Below are positions 1-6,819 of a stretch of DNA of 64,000 nucleotides, one piece after another. A program made the position numbers and the translations under genes. The stretch comes from Chitinophagaceae bacterium (GTDB lineage: Bacteria > Bacteroidota > Bacteroidia > Chitinophagales > Chitinophagaceae). The stretch spans positions 496,001 to 560,000 of the forward strand of contig JADKAZ010000001.1 in the NCBI GenBank assembly GCA_016719015.1, written 5' to 3'. How positions within the stretch are numbered: the first letter of the stretch is position 1; every line of letters begins with the position of its first letter. The notes below the pieces were generated by a model that ran no database searches, had not been told where the DNA came from, and saw only the letters and a list, made by a program, of their open reading frames with translations.

Positions 1-777
1 GGCAGCTTCTCCCATTCGGAAACGAAGTTCGTCCGTCATAAAAGGTGAAGGTGATTCTTCTACTAATTTCTGATGACGACGCTGAATGGAACAATCTCTT
101 TCACTAAGATGACAAACAGTGCCGTACTGGTCACCTGCTACCTGTATTTCAATATGCCTTGGCTCTTCTACAAATTTTTCCATGTAGATGCCATCATTTT
201 TAAATGATGCGGCAGCTTCTGCTTTGGCAGTGTCGTATGCTTTCTCCATTTCACTTTCTTCCCATACAATCCGCATGCCTTTGCCACCACCACCGGCTGT
301 TGCTTTTAATATTACAGGATAACCCATGTCTTTTGCGAGACCCTTTGCTTCATCCACACTTTGTAACAATCCTTCGCCACCCGGCACAACGGGTACACCA
401 GCTTTTATCATGGTGTCTTTAGCTGTAATCTTATCACCCATTGAATTAATCATATCGGGTGTAGGACCAATAAACTTAATGCCATGGTCATTACATATCT
501 GTGCAAATCTTGCATTCTCTGCCAAAAAACCATAACCAGGATGAATAGCATCTGCATTGGTGATTTCAGCGGCTGCCATAATGTGGGCTACGTTAAGGTA
601 GGATTCGGCACTTGATGGCTTACCTATACAAACTGCTTCATCAGCAAATTTTACATGAAGACTATCCCTATCGGCAGTAGAATAAACAGCAACTGTTTTA
701 ATGCCCATTTCTCTTGCAGTCCGGATTACCCTGAGGGCTATTTCTCCTCGATTAGCAATTAATATTTTTTTAAACAC
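1..777 (-). CDS. accC: Acetyl-CoA carboxylase, biotin carboxylase subunit (partial)
   Basis: ATP-dependent carboxylation of the biotin on AccB, the first half-reaction of malonyl-CoA synthesis. Only the N-terminal ~259 residues are present; the C-terminus lies beyond the left edge. The reading frame on the minus strand begins KKILIANRGEIALRVIRTA, the standard biotin carboxylase N-terminus, and continues through HPGYGFLAEN and the glycine-rich ATP-grasp loop KATAGGGGKGMR. No ATG is available near this N-terminus, so the start is taken as GTG at 777 (GTG-TTT-AAA-AAA), 84 bases after accB. It is the last visible gene of an efp-accB-accC series on the minus strand. Confidence 0.95.
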   Translation of the reverse strand, partial: MFKKILIANRGEIALRVIRTAREMGIKTVAVYSTADRDSLHVKFADEAVCIGKPSSAESYLNVAHIMAAAEITNADAIHPGYGFLAENARFAQICNDHGIKFIGPTPDMINSMGDKITAKDTMIKAGVPVVPGGEGLLQSVDEAKGLAKDMGYPVILKATAGGGGKGMRIVWEESEMEKAYDTAKAEAAASFKNDGIYMEKFVEEPRHIEIQVAGDQYGTVCHLSERDCSIQRRHQKLVEESPSPFMTDELRFRMGEAA

Positions 778-782
778 AAGGA

Positions 783-809
783 AATAATTAATAATTAATA
801 ATTAATAAT
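783..809. repeat. AT-only heptamer tandem repeat
   Basis: Four tandem copies (the last imperfect) of the 7-base unit AATAATT in the short spacer between accB and accC. It contains no gene. It may simply be low-complexity spacer or a site of length variation. Confidence 0.7.
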
Positions 810-861
810 CAAAATGAACCTGCAGGGTTTTATTCCCTTTGGTTTCAATTTTAATATTTAC

Positions 862-1353
862 TTATGCAGGCTCAACCAGGAACAGCGGTTGATCATATTC
901 CACCGGGGAAGCATCTTCTACCAGCACTTTTACGATCTTACCTTTTACTTCGCTTTCAATTTCATTAAAAAGCTTCATGGCTTCAATAATGCAAACCACA
1001 TGGCCGGGAACTACATCTGTACCTACATCAGCCAAATTAGGTTTATCGGGAGATGATTTCCGGTAGAACGTACCTATCATCGGACTTTTGATTGTTATTG
1101 TATTGGCAGGGGGAGCTTCAGCAGCTTTTGGTTTTTCTGCAACTGGTACACCAGACTGCTGATTAGTGGGGGCAGGCGGAGGGGCAGCGGTGTACACCGG
1201 AGCCTGCTGAACAGGGCTTGCAGAAACGACCTGCGTCACATGTTCTTCTTTTTGTTTGATGGTAACTTTAAAATCTTTTTGCTCAATCGTTAGTTCACCA
1301 ATATTCGATTTGTTGATCATCTTAATCAACTCCTGAATTTGTTTGAAGTCCAT
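862..1353 (-). CDS. accB: Biotin carboxyl carrier protein of acetyl-CoA carboxylase
   Basis: Carries the biotin that shuttles CO2 between AccC and the AccA/AccD carboxyltransferase. The 163-residue protein has an N-terminal segment typical of AccB (MDFKQIQELIKMINKSNI), a Pro/Ala-rich linker at about 50-84, and a C-terminal biotinyl domain at about 86-163. The biotin-accepting lysine is K127 in IEAMKLFNEIE, and the thumb region SPMIGTFYR is present. Start chosen at ATG 1353; a TTG three codons upstream is also in frame. It lies between efp and accC on the same strand. A hairpin after efp (1488-1523) suggests accBC also has its own transcription start, and a TACCTTAG element about 70 bases upstream could be its -7 box. 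Confidence 0.96.
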   Translation of the reverse strand: MDFKQIQELIKMINKSNIGELTIEQKDFKVTIKQKEEHVTQVVSASPVQQAPVYTAAPPPAPTNQQSGVPVAEKPKAAEAPPANTITIKSPMIGTFYRKSSPDKPNLADVGTDVVPGHVVCIIEAMKLFNEIESEVKGKIVKVLVEDASPVEYDQPLFLVEPA

Positions 1354-1487
1354 GTTTTTCAATTTTATAGACAGTTTTGGTTAAGAAGTAGTTCCAAAGT
1401 GCGGAACGGGGGCTAAGGTAATGAAATCAATTTCAGAAATTGAAGGATTTTTAATGATTTTGGCCAAAATAGAGCTCAAATCAATGA

Positions 1488-1523
1488 AAAATGGCCAAAA
1501 ACCGAATGATTTAAGGCCATTTT
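1488..1523 (-). terminator. Hairpin downstream of efp
   Basis: On the minus strand AAAATGGCC and GGCCATTTT form a 9-bp stem around an 18-base loop, 12 bases past the efp stop codon and followed by only a few T residues. It may terminate or attenuate transcription between efp and accB. Confidence 0.5.
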
Positions 1524-1534
1524 CCTAAATTTTT

Positions 1535-2101
1535 TTAGGCTTTTACCCGTTCCAGGTATTCGCCTGTTTTGGTATTAATGCGGATCAGCTCTCCTTCATT
1601 TACAAAAAGAGGAACGCCGAGTGTGGCACCGGTTTCTAATGTTGCCGGCTTTAAAGTACGGGTCGCAGTATCACCCCTCATGCCCGGTTCAGTATATGTA
1701 ACTTGTAAAACAATTTTGTCTGGCAATTCTGCACCAAGAACCTGGTCATTTTCTGTGTTAATTAAGATGCCCACCTCCTGACCCTCTTTCAGGTATTGGG
1801 GAGCATCAATGGTGGTTTCCTGTAATGCTATCTGTTCGAAGGTTTCATTGTCCATGAAGTTATAGCCAGTATCATCCTTATATAAAAATTGATAGTAACG
1901 TCTTTCCACCCGTACCGGGAAGATGGTATCACCGGAGTTCCATGTTTTTTCTATAGACCTGTTATTATCAACACCTTTTAGCTTCGCCCAAACTTTGGCA
2001 GCGGCACGGGCCGTTTTATTTTCGCCAAATTCAACTACTGTATAAAGACTACCATCTAAGTTGATGATTAAACCCCGGCTGATGTCTGATGTATTTGCCA
2101 T
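1535..2101 (-). CDS. efp: Elongation factor P (arginine-type)
   Basis: Binds ribosomes stalled at polyproline stretches and stimulates peptide bond formation. The 188-residue length and three-barrel arrangement are standard, with the C-terminal signature VTYTEPGMRGDTATRTLKPA and the terminus TKTGEYLERVKA. The start at ATG 2101 (MANTSDISRG) is preferred over an upstream in-frame extension that would run through the promoter. Oddity: the loop that normally reads KPGKG reads KTARAAA, so the tip residue is R32 rather than the lysine of the E. coli protein (K34). This matches the arginine-type EF-P modified by EarP in Pseudomonas and Shewanella; no EarP gene is in the window. A consensus promoter lies at 2147-2177. 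Confidence 0.96.
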   Translation of the reverse strand: MANTSDISRGLIINLDGSLYTVVEFGENKTARAAAKVWAKLKGVDNNRSIEKTWNSGDTIFPVRVERRYYQFLYKDDTGYNFMDNETFEQIALQETTIDAPQYLKEGQEVGILINTENDQVLGAELPDKIVLQVTYTEPGMRGDTATRTLKPATLETGATLGVPLFVNEGELIRINTKTGEYLERVKA

Positions 2102-2146
2102 TTTAAATTGAAAATTTGAAATTATGCAATTCGAAAATTGAGGCGG

Positions 2147-2177
2147 CAAAGATAAGGGAGGTATAGTTGTTGGCAAA
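2147..2177 (-). promoter_or_regulatory. Promoter of efp (TTTG-N19-TATCTTTG)
   Basis: The minus strand carries TTTG (2177-2174), a 19-base spacer and TATCTTTG (2154-2147), a perfect match to the Bacteroidota sigma-A consensus. The -7 box is followed by GCCGCC. It lies about 45 bases upstream of the efp start. Confidence 0.8.
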
Positions 2178-2247
2178 AGGAAGCTTCCCCTGGTCAAATG
2201 ATTATGAACCATTTCTTTTATATTCGCCATCCAAGGCTAATAGTTTA

Positions 2248-5079
2248 ATGAAATTATCTCTGACAAGACTACTCATTATCACCATTTTTCTTTGCAGCAG
2301 CTATGCTTCATCTGCTCAACTTGTAATTACAGCTCACAATACTACACAGGAACTGGCTCAAAAATTAGTTGGTGATGGTGTTGTTATCAGCAATGTAAGT
2401 TTTACCGGGAGAAGGGAGATGGCATCCTTTTTTAATAACAATAGCGGCACCAATATCGGAATTGACAGCGGCATTGTGTTAACGAGCGGCAGGGCTAAAA
2501 CTGTTGGAACCATCCGCGGAGTAGATGGCAATGGAGCTACCCAGGCGCAAAGTGCCCTTGCTGATAACGGGTGGAACTTACCCGGAGATGCAAACCTTGC
2601 AACAGCTATTGGTTCCCCCTTATCAGACCTTAATGATGCCTGCGTACTTGAATTTGATTTCACTCCATTGGGCGATAGCATTAAGTTCAATTATGTATTT
2701 AGCTCAGAAGAATACACTCCTGCTTTTGTATGTACTTTTAATGATGCGTTTGCCTTTTTTATTTCCGGACCCGGTATTCCTGGTTTAAAAAATATTGCCC
2801 TGGTTCCTAACACCACTATTCCCGTTTCTATTTTTAATGTAAACAATGTTCCATCCGGTACCTGTCCAAATAATATTGCCTATTATATTGATAACAGGTC
2901 AAATCTTTTCTTTACCCATGATGGACACACAACTGTACTTACGGCAAAAGAAAAAGTACAACCCTGCCAGACCTATCACCTGAAATTAGTTATCTCAGAT
3001 GTGGGTGATGACCTGTATGATAGCGGTGTTTTTCTGGAAGCAAGAAGTCTTAGCTCGAACATAAACGGAATTACAAACCTTACACAAACAGATCCTGTAA
3101 CAGGGCTCAGTTACCTGGTGGAAGGATGTGTTACCGGAGCTTTTAATATCAGAAGACCGAAGAAGGACCCTTTTCCATTAAATGTTTCACTCTCCTATAG
3201 TGGAACTGCTATGAATGGAGTTGATTATTCATTACTTCCAACCTCGGTTATAATACCGGCTAATGATAGTTTTGTTACAGTGAATGTTATTCCATTAATT
3301 GATGGTATAACGGAAGGAATTGAAGAAATTAAAATATATGCACTTGCTGGCTGCGCCACTGCAACGCCTACTGACAGTACGGTTATTCAAATAAGAGATT
3401 ATGATATTCTTTCATTAACACCAGATACAGCCATACTTTGCAAAGGTGCTTCTATACAATTAAATGCTTCTGCCGGATATACAGTTTACCAATGGTTGCC
3501 CGACCCTACATTAACGAGTACTTCTATCCGTGACCCTATAGCTACACCTGTAAACAATACAACGACATACATATGTACAGCCAGCATTGGCACCTGCAAT
3601 GCACAGGATTCTGTTTTTGTGCGATTGAAAGACATGGAATTTATTTCCAAAACAGATGTAAACTGCCGGAATGCCACCCATGGGCAGATAAAAGTGGCGG
3701 GTGGTCCTGAATGGACTCAGCCGGTTCAATTTTCTTTGGATGGAATAAACTGGCAATCCGACAGTACTTTTAATAACCTGACTGCCGGAACTTATTGGGT
3801 AAAAATGAGAGATGGTAATTGTGTTGATAGTTTACAAGTGATCATCACACAGGGATTTCCTGATTTGCTAATAACCGGTATAACAACAGGAGCAGCTTCT
3901 TGTTCCGGCAATGCAGATGGTACGATTACAATAGCGGGAACAGGGGGTAATAATAGCTATACATATTCTATCGACGGAACAAATTTTCAAACTGGTAATT
4001 CATTCAATGTTGTTGCTGGCACTTATACGATAACCCTACGGGATGGTAACAATTGCCTGGTATCTCAATCAGTAACGGTAGCATTAAATAATACAGTAAC
4101 CGTTGATGCAGGTGCAGACGCCACGATTTGCGAAGGCACCAGTTACCTGCTACCAGCTATTTCGAATGCAACAAGTTTTTCATGGTCGCCGGGATCTACC
4201 CTAAATAATACAACCATCTTAAATCCCACTGCCAGTCCTTCTGTAACAACTAAATATTACCTGACAGCCACCACGGGTATTTGTTCCATTATTGATTCGG
4301 TACAATTATTTATAAGGCCTGCTCCAATAGCTGATGCCGGTCCAGATGTGGCTGTTTGTTATGGAAAAATATTCCGGTTACAAGGCACAGGAGGTGTAAG
4401 CTATCAATGGTCACCATCCACTTATTTTGTTTCATCCACTACACTACAAAACCCGGATGTAAAAGCCACGAACGATATTACTTATTCGTTGATGGTAACT
4501 GATATGTTTAATTGTCACTCATTGGTATCCGACATTGTAAAAATAGATGTAACGCCTTCTGTCCGCATTTTTGCCGGCAATGATACCATAGCCGCCATGA
4601 ACCAACCAATTCAATTATTTGTGAGAGAAGTAAGTATTGCCGGTGTTACCTCTTACACATGGACACCGGGCAGTTTTCTTTCCAATCCCAATAGTGCAAC
4701 ACCTGTAACCACACTTACTGCCGACCAGCGTTTTCTGGTAGTTGGCACTACTCCCGAAGGTTGCCAGGGAGTAGATGACATATTGGTAAAAGTGTATAAA
4801 GGCCCCGACATTTATGTTCCTTCCGGCTTTACTCCAAACAATGATGGATTAAATGATGTATTGAGGCCCGTGCCCGTAGGAATTCAGGATTTTAAATTCT
4901 TCCGGGTGTTCAATCGCTGGGGACAAATGGTATTTTCTACTCAAGACCCAAAACGTGGATGGGATGGAAGAATAAACGGTACTCAACAAGGTACCAGCAC
5001 CTATGCCTGGGTGGCAGAAGGCATTGATTATAAAGGCAACCTTGTAATCCGAAAAGGCGTCGTTACCATCATCCGTTAA
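2248..5079 (+). CDS. Large secreted surface protein with T9SS type B (gliding-motility-associated) C-terminal domain
   Basis: A 943-residue exported protein of unknown ligand. It begins with a signal peptide (MKLSLTRLLIITIFLCSSYA, cleaved about residue 23-25). Residues about 25-270 resemble the choice-of-anchor L domain (GIDSGIVLTSG, DACVLEFDF, NYVFSSEEY). A Calx-beta-like section follows (GVDYSLLP, TEGIEEI) at about 300-390, then several Ig/PKD-like repeats, each with a YQW or FSW motif and a SxxxxNP repeat. The last ~85 residues are the gliding-motility C-terminal domain (FTPNNDGLNDVL, FNRWGQMVF, GWDGRINGT, TYAW), the T9SS type B sorting signal. Start chosen at ATG 2248 because the upstream in-frame extension has no signal-peptide character. 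Fourteen bases separate it from the next gene. Surface adhesin is the likeliest role, by inference. Confidence 0.88.
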   Translation: MKLSLTRLLIITIFLCSSYASSAQLVITAHNTTQELAQKLVGDGVVISNVSFTGRREMASFFNNNSGTNIGIDSGIVLTSGRAKTVGTIRGVDGNGATQAQSALADNGWNLPGDANLATAIGSPLSDLNDACVLEFDFTPLGDSIKFNYVFSSEEYTPAFVCTFNDAFAFFISGPGIPGLKNIALVPNTTIPVSIFNVNNVPSGTCPNNIAYYIDNRSNLFFTHDGHTTVLTAKEKVQPCQTYHLKLVISDVGDDLYDSGVFLEARSLSSNINGITNLTQTDPVTGLSYLVEGCVTGAFNIRRPKKDPFPLNVSLSYSGTAMNGVDYSLLPTSVIIPANDSFVTVNVIPLIDGITEGIEEIKIYALAGCATATPTDSTVIQIRDYDILSLTPDTAILCKGASIQLNASAGYTVYQWLPDPTLTSTSIRDPIATPVNNTTTYICTASIGTCNAQDSVFVRLKDMEFISKTDVNCRNATHGQIKVAGGPEWTQPVQFSLDGINWQSDSTFNNLTAGTYWVKMRDGNCVDSLQVIITQGFPDLLITGITTGAASCSGNADGTITIAGTGGNNSYTYSIDGTNFQTGNSFNVVAGTYTITLRDGNNCLVSQSVTVALNNTVTVDAGADATICEGTSYLLPAISNATSFSWSPGSTLNNTTILNPTASPSVTTKYYLTATTGICSIIDSVQLFIRPAPIADAGPDVAVCYGKIFRLQGTGGVSYQWSPSTYFVSSTTLQNPDVKATNDITYSLMVTDMFNCHSLVSDIVKIDVTPSVRIFAGNDTIAAMNQPIQLFVREVSIAGVTSYTWTPGSFLSNPNSATPVTTLTADQRFLVVGTTPEGCQGVDDILVKVYKGPDIYVPSGFTPNNDGLNDVLRPVPVGIQDFKFFRVFNRWGQMVFSTQDPKRGWDGRINGTQQGTSTYAWVAEGIDYKGNLVIRKGVVTIIR

Positions 5080-5092
5080 ATAATTCAATCTA

Positions 5093-5593
5093 ATGAAAAA
5101 AATATTTCTATCACTGCTCACTTTATTTTTTACCTCCATTGCTTTTGCACAGAATGATTCCATACAACCACCGTACAAAAGATTTCCTTCCTTTCCACCC
5201 GTAAAATTATTATTGCCCGATAGCACCACTTATTTTACCAAAGCAGACCTTGACAAGAAAAAACCAACCATGCTGATGCTTTTCAATCCACAGTGTGAGC
5301 ATTGCCAGCATGAAACGGGAGAAATTATAAAAAATATTGACAAGTTCAAAGACATTCAAATTGTAATGGCCACTTCCATGCTCTTTGATTCCATGTTCAC
5401 TTTCAGGGAAAAATATAAACTGGCCGACTATAAAAACATTGTTGTAGCACAGGACCCCAATTTCTTTCTGGTAACTTACTTCATGATACGGAACCTGCCG
5501 TTCCTCGCTTTTTACGATAAGAAAAAAGAATTGATTTCCGTCTTTGAAGGCTCCTTACCCATTGACAAAGTGCTGAAAGAATTTGAAAAATAA
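5093..5593 (+). CDS. Thioredoxin-like (TlpA/redoxin) exported protein
   Basis: A 166-residue protein with an N-terminal signal peptide (MKKIFLSLLTLFFTSIAFAQ). The thioredoxin fold is suggested by LMLFNPQCEHC, with redox cysteines C68 and C71 in a CxxC arrangement, and by the later NLPFLAFYDKKK segment that holds the cis-proline equivalent. It is likely a periplasmic or membrane-anchored thiol-disulfide protein; the partner is unknown. It follows the T9SS surface protein by 13 bases, so the two are probably co-transcribed. Confidence 0.75.
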   Translation: MKKIFLSLLTLFFTSIAFAQNDSIQPPYKRFPSFPPVKLLLPDSTTYFTKADLDKKKPTMLMLFNPQCEHCQHETGEIIKNIDKFKDIQIVMATSMLFDSMFTFREKYKLADYKNIVVAQDPNFFLVTYFMIRNLPFLAFYDKKKELISVFEGSLPIDKVLKEFEK

Positions 5594-5629
5594 CTTTCAG
5601 TAGCAAACTTCTAACGGGAAACTTTCTTT

Positions 5630-5637
5630 TACCTTTG
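5630..5637 (+). promoter_or_regulatory. Candidate -7 box upstream of mdh
   Basis: TACCTTTG followed by CCCCGC matches the TAYCTTTGCC promoter core found before several growth genes in this window. There is no convincing TTTG box 19-20 bases upstream. The mdh start codon is 60 bases downstream. Confidence 0.45.
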
Positions 5638-5651
5638 CCCCGCAAAACTTG

Positions 5652-5667
5652 CCTGCCGGCTGGCAGG
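5652..5667. repeat. Short palindrome CCTGCCGGCTGGCAGG
   Basis: A 6-bp inverted repeat around GGCT in the leader of mdh. GC-rich palindromes of this kind are scattered through many Bacteroidota genomes. The position inside a putative transcript means it can form a hairpin in the mRNA. Confidence 0.6.
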
Positions 5668-5696
5668 TAATTCTTCACTTTTTAAATAATTTTCTG

Positions 5697-6626
5697 ATGA
5701 AAGTAACTGTCGTAGGTGCCGGTGCCGTAGGGGCTACCTGTGCCGATAATATTGCCCGCAAAGAACTTTGTACTGAACTGGTATTGCTCGATATTAAAGA
5801 AGGCATTGCCGAAGGCAAGGCCCAGGATATGATGCAGACGGCTACCCTGCTTGGCTTCGATACAAAAATTACTGGCAGCACTAATGATTATACCAAAACA
5901 GCTAACAGCGATGTTGTTGTAATTACATCCGGCATCCCCCGTAAACCCGGTATGACAAGGGAAGAACTCATAGGCGTAAATGCAGGAATCGTAAAAGGAG
6001 TAGCTGAAAATATTTTAAAGCATTCTCCCAAGGCCATCATTATTGTTATCAGTAACCCGATGGATACCATGACATACCTCGCATTACAATCCACCGGTTT
6101 ACCCAAGCACCGTATCATTGGCATGGGTGGCACGTTAGATAGCAGCCGTTTTAAATATCAACTGAGCCAGCACCTCGGTTGCAGCCCTGCTGATTTAAAT
6201 GCAGTAGTGGTAGGCGGACATGGTGATACTACCATGATTCCGTTAATCCGTCATGCCACCTGGAACAGTGCACCCGTTACCAACTTTTTATCCGCAGAGC
6301 AACAGGAAAAAATTGTAAAAGACACTATGGTTGGCGGGGCCACATTAACAGGCTTACTCGGCACATCGGCCTGGTATGCTCCCGGTGCAGCCGGTGCAGC
6401 ACTGGTAGAAGCGATTGTAAGAGATGAGAAAAAATTATTTACCTGCTGCGTAGCGTTGGATGGTGAATATGGTCAGAAGGATATTTGTCTCGGCGTTCCC
6501 GTTACCATTGGCAAAAACGGCTGGGAAAAAATCATTGACTTTAAATTGAACGAAGCTGAACAAGCTGCCTTTAATAAAAGTGCTGATGCGGTGAGGAGTA
6601 TGAATGAGGTGCTGAAGACTTTGTAA
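5697..6626 (+). CDS. mdh: Malate dehydrogenase (LDH-like type)
   Basis: NAD-dependent interconversion of malate and oxaloacetate in the TCA cycle. The 309-residue protein starts with the Rossmann motif VVGAGAVGATCADNIA. Substrate-binding arginines are R82 (PRKPGMTR), R88 and R151 (SSRFKYQL). The active-site histidine is H175 in GGHGDTTMIP, and N120 is in ISNPMD. Arg at position 82 is the residue that separates malate from lactate dehydrogenases. Start chosen at ATG 5697 because the upstream extension runs through a palindromic repeat. It is transcribed alone, from a candidate promoter at 5630. Confidence 0.95.
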   Translation: MKVTVVGAGAVGATCADNIARKELCTELVLLDIKEGIAEGKAQDMMQTATLLGFDTKITGSTNDYTKTANSDVVVITSGIPRKPGMTREELIGVNAGIVKGVAENILKHSPKAIIIVISNPMDTMTYLALQSTGLPKHRIIGMGGTLDSSRFKYQLSQHLGCSPADLNAVVVGGHGDTTMIPLIRHATWNSAPVTNFLSAEQQEKIVKDTMVGGATLTGLLGTSAWYAPGAAGAALVEAIVRDEKKLFTCCVALDGEYGQKDICLGVPVTIGKNGWEKIIDFKLNEAEQAAFNKSADAVRSMNEVLKTL

Positions 6627-6760
6627 AGAGTTTTGATTTACCGCAAAGACGCCACGACGCAAAGAGATACAATTGATTTAAGAGTTTGGTATCCCACATA
6701 GACACAGAGGCACAAAGAAAATTTATTTGTGAAGGATTGTTGCCCGCAATGACACTGAGA
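6627..6760. repeat. Intergenic degenerate CGCAAAG-type repeat
   Basis: Between the convergent mdh and the Asp-box protein gene, two related stretches (CCGCAAAGACGCCACGACGC near 6641 and ACATAGACACAGAGGCACAA near 6697) repeat a degenerate ACGCAAAG/ACAGAG pattern. Similar spacers occur in other Bacteroidota genomes. No gene was seen here. Confidence 0.45.
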
Positions 6761-6796
6761 ACAAAAAAGAAGAGCCGCCTTACGGCGGCTCTTCTT
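6761..6796 (-). terminator. Terminator of the stalk/Asp-box gene pair
   Basis: A perfect 13-bp stem (AAGAAGAGCCGCC with GGCGGCTCTTCTT, loop of four) followed on the minus strand by a T run. It lies 24 bases past the end of the Asp-box protein gene. Confidence 0.9.
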
Positions 6797-6819
6797 GCTA
6801 TAAAAAACATTTCAATATT

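Noticed and set aside
1569..1781. Plus-strand frame opposite efp
   Set aside because: Shadow of efp, whose identity is secure.
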